Assembly: GCA_002748835.1 (NCBI GenBank)
Contig: PDTL01000018.1
Location: 124,001 to 188,000 of the forward strand
Direction: 5' to 3'
From: Deltaproteobacteria bacterium
GTDB taxonomy: Bacteria; Desulfobacterota; Desulfobacteria; Desulfobacterales; GCA-2748835
Length of the DNA: 64,000 bases
The notes under the pieces are model-generated. The model was not told where the DNA came from. It was given only the letters and a program-made list of their open reading frames with translations, and did not search any database. Position 1 is the first letter of the stretch, and each line of letters opens with the position of its first letter. The position numbers and the translations under genes were made by a program. This document shows, piece after piece, positions 1 to 8,446 of this stretch.

Positions 1-77
1 TTGTAAATAATTTAAACGGGCTATCCTCCGGCGTTTTCATCGCCTGGAAGCTCCCGCATCGGTGAAAAGATCGTCTC

Positions 78-1364
78 ATGTTTGGTATCCACATTCCTGC
101 GTTGATCCGCCTGCTGGCGGTATTTGTCCTGATTCTCTTTCTGATTCGGAAGAAAGTTTCCCTGGGCAACACCTTTTTTATCGGGACCGTTTGCATGGGG
201 CTGGTCTTCGGTCTGGGTCCGCTGGCCATCGGAAAAAGCGTTCTGACGTCGTGCACCCATGTCAAAACCCTGGCCCTGACCGCCATTGTGGTTCTGATCC
301 TTATTTTAAGCAGCAGCCTGGACCGGTCAGGCCAGATGCGGGTGATGCTCGATGCCTTCAAGGGACTGATCCGTTCACCCCGGCTGAACCTTGTGCTCTT
401 CCCCTCCCTGATCGGGCTGCTTCCCATGCCCGGCGGGGCGATTTTTTCCGCGCCCATGGTCAAAGAACTGGGCGCCCGCTCCGGGTATTCTCCGGCACGG
501 CTCAGCTATGTGAATTACTGGTTCCGCCATGTCTGGGAGTTCTGGTGGCCCCTTTATCCGGGGGTGCTCCTTACCACCACCCTTGCCGGCATAGATATCA
601 TACGGTTCATGGGGTTCATGTTCCCCCTCAGCATCCTGGCCCTGGGCGTGGGGTTTGTGTTTTTGAAAGCCGACACGCCGCCAGAACAAAGGGATGATGC
701 GGCGGCACCTTCGCGGCAGCCGGTACGGTTTCTCATCAGCCTGGTGCCGGTGCTCATCGTCATCATCGGCGGTCTGGGTACCGGGTTTTTCCTGTCCGCC
801 ATCTTTTCGGACTGGATGATCGCCAAGGAGGTGGGTCTGATCCTCTCGCTGCTGGTTTCCATTGCCTTTGTCTGGATCCGCACCGGCATGGACAAGAACG
901 CCTGCCGGGAGATGCTTTTCAACCGGAATCTCATGAATATGATCTATATGATTCTGACCATCCTGATGTTCAAGGAAGTGCTCGAACAAGGGGATGCGGT
1001 AACCGCAGTGACAGGAGACTTGTTGCACCTGCATATCCCGGTGGCGGCCATTGTCATGATACTGCCGTTTCTGGTGGGGGTGGTCACGGGGATCACCATC
1101 GCGTTTGTGGGCAGTACCTTCCCCATCCTGATCCCCCTGATCCAGGCCATGGATCCGGGGGCCGCCCTGATGCCCTACATGATGCTGGGTCTCTCCATCG
1201 GGTTTGTGGGGGTGCTGGTGTCGCCGGTTCACCTGTGCTTCATTCTCACCAATGAGTACTTCCGGGTGGACACCGCAACGGTGTATGCGGTACTGGTCAA
1301 GCCGGCTCTGGGACTGGGTGCGATGGCGCTGGTTTATTACGCAGTGCTTCGGGCGATCATCTGA
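78..1364 (+). CDS. DUF401-family integral membrane protein
   Basis: A 428-residue polytopic membrane protein with about ten to twelve hydrophobic segments. The motif LLPMPGGAIFSAPMV (about residues 114-128) and the following NYWFRHVWEFWWPLYPG stretch match the DUF401 (TIGR00529) family as I know it, which resembles gluconate/ion-transporter-type permeases but has no assigned substrate. The start at 78 has only a weak ribosome-binding site (GGTGAAAAG) upstream; no better in-frame start is visible. It is followed after 70 bp by the rhomboid gene on the same strand, so co-transcription is possible. Transport function is inferred from topology only. Confidence 0.75.
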   Translation: MFGIHIPALIRLLAVFVLILFLIRKKVSLGNTFFIGTVCMGLVFGLGPLAIGKSVLTSCTHVKTLALTAIVVLILILSSSLDRSGQMRVMLDAFKGLIRSPRLNLVLFPSLIGLLPMPGGAIFSAPMVKELGARSGYSPARLSYVNYWFRHVWEFWWPLYPGVLLTTTLAGIDIIRFMGFMFPLSILALGVGFVFLKADTPPEQRDDAAAPSRQPVRFLISLVPVLIVIIGGLGTGFFLSAIFSDWMIAKEVGLILSLLVSIAFVWIRTGMDKNACREMLFNRNLMNMIYMILTILMFKEVLEQGDAVTAVTGDLLHLHIPVAAIVMILPFLVGVVTGITIAFVGSTFPILIPLIQAMDPGAALMPYMMLGLSIGFVGVLVSPVHLCFILTNEYFRVDTATVYAVLVKPALGLGAMALVYYAVLRAII

Positions 1365-1434
1365 AGATCAAGGGTGGTTTTTCCATGCGGGAAGCGGGAA
1401 CACAGGGGTATGGGCGACAGAAGCGGAGACTGAG

Positions 1435-2424
1435 ATGATCCCCATTCGGGACACCACCCCGTCTGCCACCTATCCGGTGGTGACAACGGCCCTGATTGCC
1501 GTGAATGTAATTTTTTTCATGGTTCAGTCGGGCTACGGGCCGAATGAGGACGCCCTGCTCTATCTGTACGGTCTGGTGCCGGCCAAGTGGACCCTCCCCC
1601 AGTGGCAGGCGCATTTCTCCACCAGCAACCGGCTGTTCACCCTTCTCTCCTATATGTTTCTCCACGGCGGGATCTGGCATCTGATCGGCAATATGTGGAG
1701 TCTTTATATTTTTGGGGACAATGTGGAAGACCATCTGGGGCACCTGCGGTATCTGTTGTTCTATCTCCTCTGCGGGGTGGTCTCCGGTTTTTCCCACATG
1801 ATGCTCAACCGGCTGTCCGATGTTCCCACCATCGGTGCCAGCGGGGCGATTGCCGGTGTCATGGGCGCCTATTTTCTCTTGTACCCAAGGGCCCGGATCC
1901 TGACCCTGATCCCGATTATCATCATCCCCTGGTTCATCGAATTACCGGCCTTTGTCTTTCTCGGAATCTGGTTTTTGATGCAGCTGCTCAATGCGGCCGG
2001 AAGCGGTGCCGGCGGGGTGGCCTGGTGGGCGCATATCGGCGGATTTGTCATGGGAATGATCGCGGTAAACCGCATGCACCGCATGCCGGACACGGGCCTG
2101 GGTGAGCAGCTCAGACAAATGACGGTCCGCAAGAAAACCCCCCGGCTGCAAATTATCCGGCCCACAGGAAAACCGGACGATCCCCATCTCTACGGCGCCA
2201 TCCATGTCACCGCCCGTGAGGCGGAAACCGGCGCTGTGAAACTTGTCAACATTCCCTGGGGGTTCTATAACCGCATGGTCCGGATTTCGGTGCCCGCCAA
2301 TGTCCGGTCCGGTACGAAGCTCAGGCTAAAGGACATGGGAAAGCTTGATTCCGAGGACACCCGGGGGGATCTCTTTCTGTCCGTGGTCATCGAAGATCCC
2401 CTGGCAGTGTTTCACAGATACTGA
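1435..2424 (+). CDS. Rhomboid intramembrane serine protease with DnaJ-C-like tail
   Basis: A 329-residue protein. Residues about 15-215 form a rhomboid fold: six or seven hydrophobic helices, the nucleophile motif GASGA with Ser136, and the catalytic His200 in WWAHIGG. Rhomboids cleave transmembrane substrates within the inner membrane. After a basic linker, residues about 250-322 look like a DnaJ C-terminal substrate-binding domain: REAETGAVKLVNIP, then VRISVPANVRSGTKLRLKD, then GDLFLSVVIEDP, the usual order of conserved blocks. No J domain or zinc-finger is present. The ATG at 1435 is preferred over upstream in-frame starts because it follows a purine-rich GGAGACTG and begins the typical soluble lead of rhomboids. 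The tail would lie in the cytoplasm if the last helix ends inside; that is inference. Confidence 0.85.
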   Translation: MIPIRDTTPSATYPVVTTALIAVNVIFFMVQSGYGPNEDALLYLYGLVPAKWTLPQWQAHFSTSNRLFTLLSYMFLHGGIWHLIGNMWSLYIFGDNVEDHLGHLRYLLFYLLCGVVSGFSHMMLNRLSDVPTIGASGAIAGVMGAYFLLYPRARILTLIPIIIIPWFIELPAFVFLGIWFLMQLLNAAGSGAGGVAWWAHIGGFVMGMIAVNRMHRMPDTGLGEQLRQMTVRKKTPRLQIIRPTGKPDDPHLYGAIHVTAREAETGAVKLVNIPWGFYNRMVRISVPANVRSGTKLRLKDMGKLDSEDTRGDLFLSVVIEDPLAVFHRY

Positions 2425-2460
2425 ATGCTTTTTATATGATGAGGAAAAGGAAACCGCACC

Positions 2461-3546
2461 ATGTATCGAAATCATAACTTCAACCCCGGCCCGGCCGTTC
2501 TTCCTCTCCTTGTGCTTGAAGAAGTCCAGGCATCACTTCTTGACTACCAGGGATCTGGGATGTCGGTCATGGAGATGAGTCACCGCTCCCCCTTGTTCGA
2601 CGCCATCATCACCGATGCCGAGGCCCGCATCCGCCGGCTCATGAATATCGATGACCGGTTCCATGTCCTCTTCATCCAGGGCGGCGCCAGTATGCAGTTT
2701 GCCATGGCGCCCATGAATCTCCTGGGGAAAACCGATACGGCCGATTATGTGAACACCGGCACCTGGTCCACCAAAGCCATGGAACAGGCTCGGATTCAGA
2801 ACAAGCAGATCACCTGCGTGGCGTCCAGCGAGGCAGACGGGTTTTCTTATATCCCAACGGACATCTCGTTTACGCCGGGGGCGGTCTATGCTTACATCAC
2901 CTCTAACAACACGGTCCGGGGCACCCAGTGGGCCGATTATCCGGATACCGGCGGGATTCCCCTGGTGGCGGACATGTGCTCGGACATCCTCAGCCGGCCC
3001 ATTGATATGGAAAAATTCGGTCTGGTTTTTGCCGGCGCCCAGAAAAACATGGGACCGGCCGGGGTCTGCATCGTCATCGTCCGGGATGATCTGCTGTCCC
3101 GCCCCCGTCCCACAGGCCTGCCCACCCTGCTCGACTATGCCACCTATGTGGAAAAGCGGTCTCTCTTCAACACCCCTCCCTGCTTTTCCATTTATGTGAT
3201 TCAGTTGGTTCTTACGTGGCTTGAAGAAACCATCGGCGGCCTTGCAGCCATGGAAACGCTGAACCGGGAAAAGGCCGGGCGTTTATACAACCGCATTGAC
3301 AAGACGGATTTTTACACAGGAACCGCCCGCAAAGACAGCCGGTCTCTCATGAACGTCACCTTTCGCCTGCCTTCAGAAAAACTGGAGCAGGCCTTCGTTG
3401 CCCAGGCCCTGGATGCCGGTTTCATCGGCCTCAAAGGCCATAAATCCGCCGGCGGATGCCGCGCGTCGGTTTATAATGCCACCCCCATGGCCAGCGTTGA
3501 GGCCCTGATTGCGTTCATGAACGAGTTTGAGCGGAAAAACGGTTAA
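2461..3546 (+). CDS. serC: Phosphoserine aminotransferase
   Basis: A 361-residue class-V aminotransferase, the normal SerC length. It converts 3-phosphohydroxypyruvate plus glutamate to phosphoserine plus 2-oxoglutarate in serine synthesis, and can serve pyridoxal phosphate synthesis. The N-terminus NFNPGPAVLP is characteristic, the PLP-binding lysine is Lys195 in GAQKNMGPAG, and HKSAGGCRASVYNA near the C-terminus is the family phosphate-binding signature. The start follows AGGAAAAGGAAACCGCACC. Its end faces the antiporter gene convergently, with a hairpin between them. Confidence 0.96.
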   Translation: MYRNHNFNPGPAVLPLLVLEEVQASLLDYQGSGMSVMEMSHRSPLFDAIITDAEARIRRLMNIDDRFHVLFIQGGASMQFAMAPMNLLGKTDTADYVNTGTWSTKAMEQARIQNKQITCVASSEADGFSYIPTDISFTPGAVYAYITSNNTVRGTQWADYPDTGGIPLVADMCSDILSRPIDMEKFGLVFAGAQKNMGPAGVCIVIVRDDLLSRPRPTGLPTLLDYATYVEKRSLFNTPPCFSIYVIQLVLTWLEETIGGLAAMETLNREKAGRLYNRIDKTDFYTGTARKDSRSLMNVTFRLPSEKLEQAFVAQALDAGFIGLKGHKSAGGCRASVYNATPMASVEALIAFMNEFERKNG

Positions 3547-3566
3547 ATCCAAACAGTGTTGAATGT

Positions 3567-3629
3567 AAAACCTGTTTGTCCAGCTTTTCAAAAGCTGGCC
3601 CCCCGGGAGGGCCGCCGGAGGCAGGTTTT
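3567..3629. terminator. Bidirectional terminator between serC and the Kef-type gene
   Basis: Between two convergent genes the outer arms AAAACCTG and CAGGTTTT pair around a perfect inner hairpin, CCAGCTTTT-C-AAAAGCTGG at 3580-3598. The run of T after the outer arm on each strand suits intrinsic termination in both directions. Confidence 0.7.
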
Positions 3630-5587
3630 TATGGTTGTTCGTCTCGAATCAAGCGGGTGACGGCATCCGGAGTACCGAAGAGGTAGATGACATCTCCGGG
3701 GTCCAGAGTATCACTTGGGGCTGGCGGGCTGATGATCTTTTTCCCTTTCTGGATGGCCAGGAGGGTGATCTGGTAGGTTTCCCGGATGCGGGAGCGGGCA
3801 ATGGGTTTTCCGGCATGGGCAAAGCCGGGTTCGATGCGCAGGGTGGCGACTTCCATGCCCGGGATGCGTTTGCTGAGGTCGTAGACGGTACCGGGTTCGA
3901 TGGAAAGGGTGCGGAGCATGCTGTAGTGGTCGCTTCGGATGTCATTCACCAGTCGCTCGATCTCGTTTCGGGGGACCAGGTATCGGGACAGAACCCGGGT
4001 AAAGATTTCCACAGAGGTTTCCAGTTCTTCGGGGATGACCTCTTCGGCGCCGAGCTCGCTCAGGTCCCTCACATCCTTGACAAACCGGGTCCGGACAATC
4101 AGATGAATGCCGGGGTGGACGCGTTTGGCCACTTCCACAATGCGGCGAATGGCGGCAGGGTCGTTGATGACGATGACCATGACCCGGGCGGATTTGATGC
4201 CGGCGTGGATGAGCACGGCTTCCCGGGTGGCGTCCCCGTAGAAGATGGGTTCGCCGGCGGTTTTGTGCTGGCGCACGGTTTCCGGGTTCATTTCGATGAT
4301 GGTGTAGGGAAGGTTCGAGACCCGGGCGGCGCTGGCCAGCTGGCGGCCGCTGATGCCGAACCCGATGATGATCATGTGGTTGCCGGATTCGGGAAGCGCC
4401 AGGGGAAGGCTTATGTCTTCGGGGACCTGGGCGGTATCGGGCAGTTTTCGGGCGATCAGGGGGGCGAGCTTCATGAGATAGGGCGTGGCGCCCATGGTCA
4501 GGATGGCGGTGGCGAGAAAGATCTGGTAGGCATGCGGCGTGATCAATCCTGCACTGCTGCCTGCCTTTGAGAGGATAAACGAAAATTCTCCGGCCTGGGA
4601 CAGACCGATACCGGCGATGCAGGCGGTTTTCATGGAGGCGCCCATGAGTCGGAGCACCCCGGTGGTGACAATGGCTTTTATAAGGAGGATACCAAGGGTG
4701 CTGCCGGCAATGACAAGCGGTGCGTCGAGAAGGATGCGCATGTCGAGCAGCATGCCGATGGAGACAAAAAACAGGCTGGTGAAAAGATCCTTGAAGGGCA
4801 GGATGCTGCCCAGGGCCTGAAGGCTGTAGTCGGACTCGGAGAGGATCAGACCGGCGAGAAATGCGCCCAGGGCAAGGGAGAGCCCCGCCTTGTATGTGAG
4901 CCCGGAAATCCCGAAGACCATGGCCGTCAGGGTGAGGAGGAAGAGTTCCCGGCTCCGGGTACGGGCAATGCGGTAAAACAGGGGGGGCGCGATCCATCGG
5001 GCCGTCACCCAGGCGCCGCCGATCAGGGCTGGAATGATCATAGCCGTGACCATGGGCGGGTAGCCGGCAGCTGCCGGTTTTCCGGCCAGAAGCGGGGTGA
5101 CGAGCATCATGGGCACGATGGCGAGATCCTGGAAAATCAGGATCCCCAGGGCCGCTTTTCCGTGCGGGGTGCCCGTCTGGGCCTGCGCCTGATACTGGCG
5201 CATGACAATGGCGGTGGAACTCAGGGAGATGAGAAATCCGGTAAAGAGTGCAGCGGCTGGTGAGACGCCGGCAGCCACTGCCAGGGCGGTGACAGCAAAC
5301 CCTGTGAGTGCCACCTGGAGGGTGCCGCCCAGGAGCATTATTTTTTTGATGCTCATCAGCTCGGATATGGAAAATTCGATTCCGATGGTGAACAGAAGGA
5401 GGATGACCCCGATCTCTGCGGCCAGTTCGACTTCATGCACGGCATGGACCCATCCAAGCCCGTAGGGGCCGCACAGGACACCGGTGAAGAGAAACCCGAT
5501 GATGGCCGGGATCTTCAGGCGGTGGCAGACAAGCAGCACCAGGGCAGACAAGGCAAAGATGGTCACCATATCAATGAGCAGGGTCAT
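3629..5587 (-). CDS. Kef-type CPA2 monovalent cation:proton antiporter with RCK domains
   Basis: A 652-residue protein with about twelve transmembrane helices (residues about 1-375) of the Na+/H+ exchanger CPA2 fold, then an RCK/TrkA-N domain (about 390-510) opening with IIIGFGISGRQLA, the Rossmann nucleotide site, and an RCK-C domain (about 555-640). This layout is that of KefB/KefC-like potassium efflux antiporters, which are gated by ligands bound at the RCK domain. The ATG at 5587 is chosen over the TTG five codons upstream because GAGGAACGG lies just before it. No KefF/KefG-type ancillary oxidoreductase gene is adjacent, so glutathione gating is not indicated. Confidence 0.9.
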   Translation of the reverse strand: MTLLIDMVTIFALSALVLLVCHRLKIPAIIGFLFTGVLCGPYGLGWVHAVHEVELAAEIGVILLLFTIGIEFSISELMSIKKIMLLGGTLQVALTGFAVTALAVAAGVSPAAALFTGFLISLSSTAIVMRQYQAQAQTGTPHGKAALGILIFQDLAIVPMMLVTPLLAGKPAAAGYPPMVTAMIIPALIGGAWVTARWIAPPLFYRIARTRSRELFLLTLTAMVFGISGLTYKAGLSLALGAFLAGLILSESDYSLQALGSILPFKDLFTSLFFVSIGMLLDMRILLDAPLVIAGSTLGILLIKAIVTTGVLRLMGASMKTACIAGIGLSQAGEFSFILSKAGSSAGLITPHAYQIFLATAILTMGATPYLMKLAPLIARKLPDTAQVPEDISLPLALPESGNHMIIIGFGISGRQLASAARVSNLPYTIIEMNPETVRQHKTAGEPIFYGDATREAVLIHAGIKSARVMVIVINDPAAIRRIVEVAKRVHPGIHLIVRTRFVKDVRDLSELGAEEVIPEELETSVEIFTRVLSRYLVPRNEIERLVNDIRSDHYSMLRTLSIEPGTVYDLSKRIPGMEVATLRIEPGFAHAGKPIARSRIRETYQITLLAIQKGKKIISPPAPSDTLDPGDVIYLFGTPDAVTRLIRDEQP

Positions 5588-5751
5588 GGATCCGTTCCTC
5601 AACGAAGGGGTCGTTTATCAGCGCGTATCGGGTTGACCATAGAAGATTTCTGGAAAATGATCAAATGAGATCGCAGCCAGCGAAATGCTAAATACAAAGC
5701 AATGACGGACGGACCTGACGAATGGCCGATCCACCCGGAGTCGAGAGCTTT

Positions 5752-6726
5752 TTATATATATGTAAAATCGGGAGAGCGCCGGATGATAATCCGCATCTGT
5801 TCCGGTGGGTATGGATGTGTGAATGTCCGGCCGGATATGGAAACGGCATCCCTTGCATAACGGTGCCTGCGCGTTTCCGCAGATGCCATGGAGAGAAGTC
5901 GGCGGATTCGTTCACGCGTGGGCGGGTGGGTCTGGAGTCCTTCTTGTCGCTGAGGGAGTGATCCGGGAACGAGCCAGTCCAGCCACTGCCGGTCGGATGC
6001 CTGTTCAATTTTTTGTAATGCCCGGGCCAGGCCGGACGGATTGCCGGTGAGCTCCGCTGCGCCCAGGTCTGCCTGAAACTCCCGCACCCGGGAAAGTGCC
6101 CGTTCGATCAGCAGTGACAGCTGGGGGGCTGAGATGAGGATCAGAAGTCCGGTAAGGGATACGGGTGCCACGCCCAAGAGGATCAGGGGAAGGCTCAGGA
6201 TCAGCCCGACGATGCCGATCATGGAGAGGATGCCCGTAAACTGGCCCACCAGACGGGAGGCGTTCATGAGCCGGATGTCTCTGTTTCGGATATGGGTGAT
6301 TTCGTGGGCAATGACCCCCTGAAGTTCCGTATCCTTCAATGTTTTCACCAGGCCGTGAGTGAGGCCGATGACGGCGTTGTCCGCAGTGCCCATGGCAAAT
6401 GCACCCATTTCTTGTGACGGTATCAGGTAAATGGCCGGAATAGCGGGAAGGCCGGCACGAGCCGCCAGATCCCGTGTCATGGAAAGAAGGACCGGGGCTT
6501 GAAAATCGGTCAGTCGCTGGCCGCGATACAGGCGCATCCATCTTTCTGGATTTAGTTTCGGGGTGAGGAAAAAAGCCGCGCTGAAACCAATGATGCTGAC
6601 CGCGGCGACGCGCGGGCCTCCTACAATCCAACCCATGAGGCCTAACAGGGATGCGTTCAGAACGACCAGTGCCATGGACTGCAATGTCTGTTCGGTAGCG
6701 TATTGACGGATGCGGTTACGGTTCAT
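5752..6726 (-). CDS. htpX: HtpX-like membrane zinc metalloprotease (M48)
   Basis: A 324-residue M48 peptidase. Two N-terminal hydrophobic helices (residues about 15-55), then IYLIPSQEMGAFAMGTADNAVIG, the zinc motif HEITH (His141, Glu142, His145), two further hydrophobic helices (about 165-205) and the third ligand Glu218 in REFQAD. This is the HtpX pattern: a cytoplasm-facing protease that degrades damaged inner-membrane proteins under envelope stress. It is slightly longer than the usual 280-300 residues owing to its C-terminal tail. AAGGGGGAAGGCC precedes the ATG. It lies downstream of hsp20 on the same strand, separated by a strong hairpin. Confidence 0.87.
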   Translation of the reverse strand: MNRNRIRQYATEQTLQSMALVVLNASLLGLMGWIVGGPRVAAVSIIGFSAAFFLTPKLNPERWMRLYRGQRLTDFQAPVLLSMTRDLAARAGLPAIPAIYLIPSQEMGAFAMGTADNAVIGLTHGLVKTLKDTELQGVIAHEITHIRNRDIRLMNASRLVGQFTGILSMIGIVGLILSLPLILLGVAPVSLTGLLILISAPQLSLLIERALSRVREFQADLGAAELTGNPSGLARALQKIEQASDRQWLDWLVPGSLPQRQEGLQTHPPTRERIRRLLSMASAETRRHRYARDAVSISGRTFTHPYPPEQMRIIIRRSPDFTYI

Positions 6727-6749
6727 GGCCTTCCCCCTTTCTGCGCAGA

Positions 6750-6777
6750 GCCGGGGCAGCCGACTGGCTGCCCCGGC
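6750..6777 (-). other. Strong intercistronic hairpin between hsp20 and htpX
   Basis: GCCGGGGCAGCC (6750-6761) pairs perfectly with GGCTGCCCCGGC (6766-6777) around a four-base loop. No T run follows on the minus strand, so this looks less like a terminator than an mRNA-stabilising or processing hairpin separating hsp20 from htpX. Partial termination cannot be excluded. Confidence 0.6.
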
Positions 6778-6823
6778 GTCTCTCGGGGTTACGCAGGAGG
6801 TTGTTTTGGTTTGGATTCAGGTA

Positions 6824-7261
6824 TTAGCTTACTGTAATCCGTTTGGGTAACACTTCTTCTTTCCGGGGAATCCGCACGGTGAGGACACCGTCCGCGTGTT
6901 CCGCGGTGATGTTTTCCGCATCGACGGTTGCCGGCAGGGAAAAGGTGCGCATGAATTTTCCGACCCGGCGCTCTTTGCGAAAATAGGTTTCTTCTTTTAC
7001 TTCCGTCTCATCTGCACGTTCGCCGCAAACGGTCAGAACCCGATCCTTGACATCGATGTCGATGTTTTCCTTGGGAATGCCCGGAAGGTCCGCCTTGATG
7101 ACAAAGGCGTCAGCGGCTTCAAAGATATCGACGACAGGCGCCCAGTTCCGGGTTCCGGCATCCCGTTCCGCCACCGGCTCAAACAATTCATTGAACAGGC
7201 GGTTAACCGTATCGTTCAGTCGGCCCATGGGATTCATCGGGTTTCTCAGCATGAGTTCCAT
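6824..7261 (-). CDS. Hsp20/alpha-crystallin small heat-shock protein
   Basis: A 145-residue small heat-shock protein, an ATP-independent holdase for unfolding proteins in the cytoplasm. After an N-terminal arm of about 40 residues (RNPMNPMGRLNDTVNRLFNE), the alpha-crystallin domain runs from WAPVVDIFE to the conserved ADGVLTVRIPR, followed by a short tail ending PKRITVS, where an I-x-V-type anchor is expected. A near-ideal GGAGGTAACAT precedes the ATG at 7261. It shares a 235-bp divergent promoter region with the M48 lipoprotein. I found no CIRCE element there. Confidence 0.95.
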   Translation of the reverse strand: MELMLRNPMNPMGRLNDTVNRLFNELFEPVAERDAGTRNWAPVVDIFEAADAFVIKADLPGIPKENIDIDVKDRVLTVCGERADETEVKEETYFRKERRVGKFMRTFSLPATVDAENITAEHADGVLTVRIPRKEEVLPKRITVS

Positions 7262-7318
7262 ATGTTACCTCCGTGTTGAGTGTGTTGGGTTGTTTCATAC
7301 TTAACCTTTGTTTGAATC

Positions 7319-7389
7319 AAAAGTAATCATTCCGGGATTTATGTCAAATGGTTTTCATTACTTTTTTTAGAGTTTTTATAAAAGTAATA
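7319..7389. repeat. Repeated AAAAGTAAT motifs in a divergent promoter
   Basis: AAAAGTAAT occurs near 7319 and again near 7381, and its reverse complement ATTACTTTT near 7357. All lie in the AT-rich gap between hsp20 and the M48 lipoprotein gene. The arrangement fits an operator bound by a dimer. AT-rich sequence makes chance recurrence possible. Confidence 0.35.
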
Positions 7390-7496
7390 AAATGAGCAGC
7401 TTTCCAGGACCCAATGGGATTGATTTGCAACGCTGAATACTGTAGTTATAAGAAATAATATCATTATTCTTCTTTATCTGCCTGGAGGTTGGTGCC

Positions 7497-8312
7497 ATGC
7501 GACGCATCCGGAAAACGAAACTTCACCCGTATCTGTGTCTGTTTGTTCTGTTGCTGATCGCCGCCTGCGCAACTGTGCCATTGACCGGGCGGTCTCAGCT
7601 GAATCTGATTCCTGCCAGTTCCATGCGCGCCATGAGTCTCAGCCAGTACACCGCGTTTTTAACAAAAAACCCGCCGGCAAAGACCGGTGAAGACGCGCGC
7701 ATGGTCAAACGGGTGGGCACGCGGATCCAAAAAGCCGTTGAGACGTATTTTGAGCAGAACGGCCGGTCAGCCGAGTTGTCCGGCTATGCATGGGAGTTCA
7801 ACCTGGTGGAGAGCGAAACGGTGAATGCCTGGTGCATGCCTGGAGGAAAGGTGGTGGTTTACAGCGGTATTCTTCCGATTGCCGAGAATGAGACAGGCCT
7901 TGCCGTTGTCATGGGGCATGAGATCGCCCATGCGGTGGCGCGGCACGGAAACGAGCGCATGAGCCAGGCCCTGATGGTTCAGCTGGGGGGCATCGGTCTT
8001 TCGGTAGCCCTTGAAGAGCAGCCGGAAAAAACCCAGGCGCTCTGGATGACCGCTTTCGGTGTTGCCACCCAGGTAGGGCTCATGCTTCCCTTCAGCCGCC
8101 TGCACGAAAAAGAGGCCGACCATCTGGGCTTGATTTTTATGTCTATGGCCGGGTATGATCCTCGGCAGGCGGTCGGGTTCTGGCAGCGGATGAGTGCCCA
8201 GGGCGGCGGCGGGGTTCCGGAGTTTCTGAGCACCCATCCTTCGGATGAAACCCGGGTCCGTAATCTGCAGACATTGGTTCCGGAAGCATTGACCTATTAT
8301 CGGAACCGGTAA
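7497..8312 (+). CDS. M48-family metalloprotease, predicted lipoprotein
   Basis: A 271-residue M48 peptidase of the LoiP/YcaL type. A basic N-terminus and hydrophobic stretch end in the lipobox LIAAC, so lipidation at Cys24 and a periplasmic or outer-membrane location are expected. The zinc site is HEIAH (His141, Glu142, His145) with Glu206 in EKEADHLG as third ligand. The conserved STHPSDETRVRNL block closes the domain. GGAGG sits 9 bases before the ATG. It diverges from hsp20. Its role in envelope quality control is inferred from the family. Confidence 0.92.
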   Translation: MRRIRKTKLHPYLCLFVLLLIAACATVPLTGRSQLNLIPASSMRAMSLSQYTAFLTKNPPAKTGEDARMVKRVGTRIQKAVETYFEQNGRSAELSGYAWEFNLVESETVNAWCMPGGKVVVYSGILPIAENETGLAVVMGHEIAHAVARHGNERMSQALMVQLGGIGLSVALEEQPEKTQALWMTAFGVATQVGLMLPFSRLHEKEADHLGLIFMSMAGYDPRQAVGFWQRMSAQGGGGVPEFLSTHPSDETRVRNLQTLVPEALTYYRNR

Positions 8313-8446
8313 GGTATACGCATTTAAAAGGTTTCACCCTGGCATAAACGACAGTGTCCAGCCATGCCCTGCGAACAGAGCAGACCGATACGGAAAACGC
8401 GGAAGGGGATCATCTGCCCCTGTTTGCTGTACACAGGAGATTAGCT

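Noticed and set aside
3635..4570. 311-codon plus-strand frame across the Kef-type gene
   Set aside because: Antisense shadow; its Gly/Asp-rich composition mirrors the sense codons.
7262..7496. Heat-shock promoter or CIRCE operator before hsp20
   Set aside because: A CCCATTGG block resembles a sigma-32 -10, but no -35 lies at the right distance, and there is no CIRCE inverted repeat.
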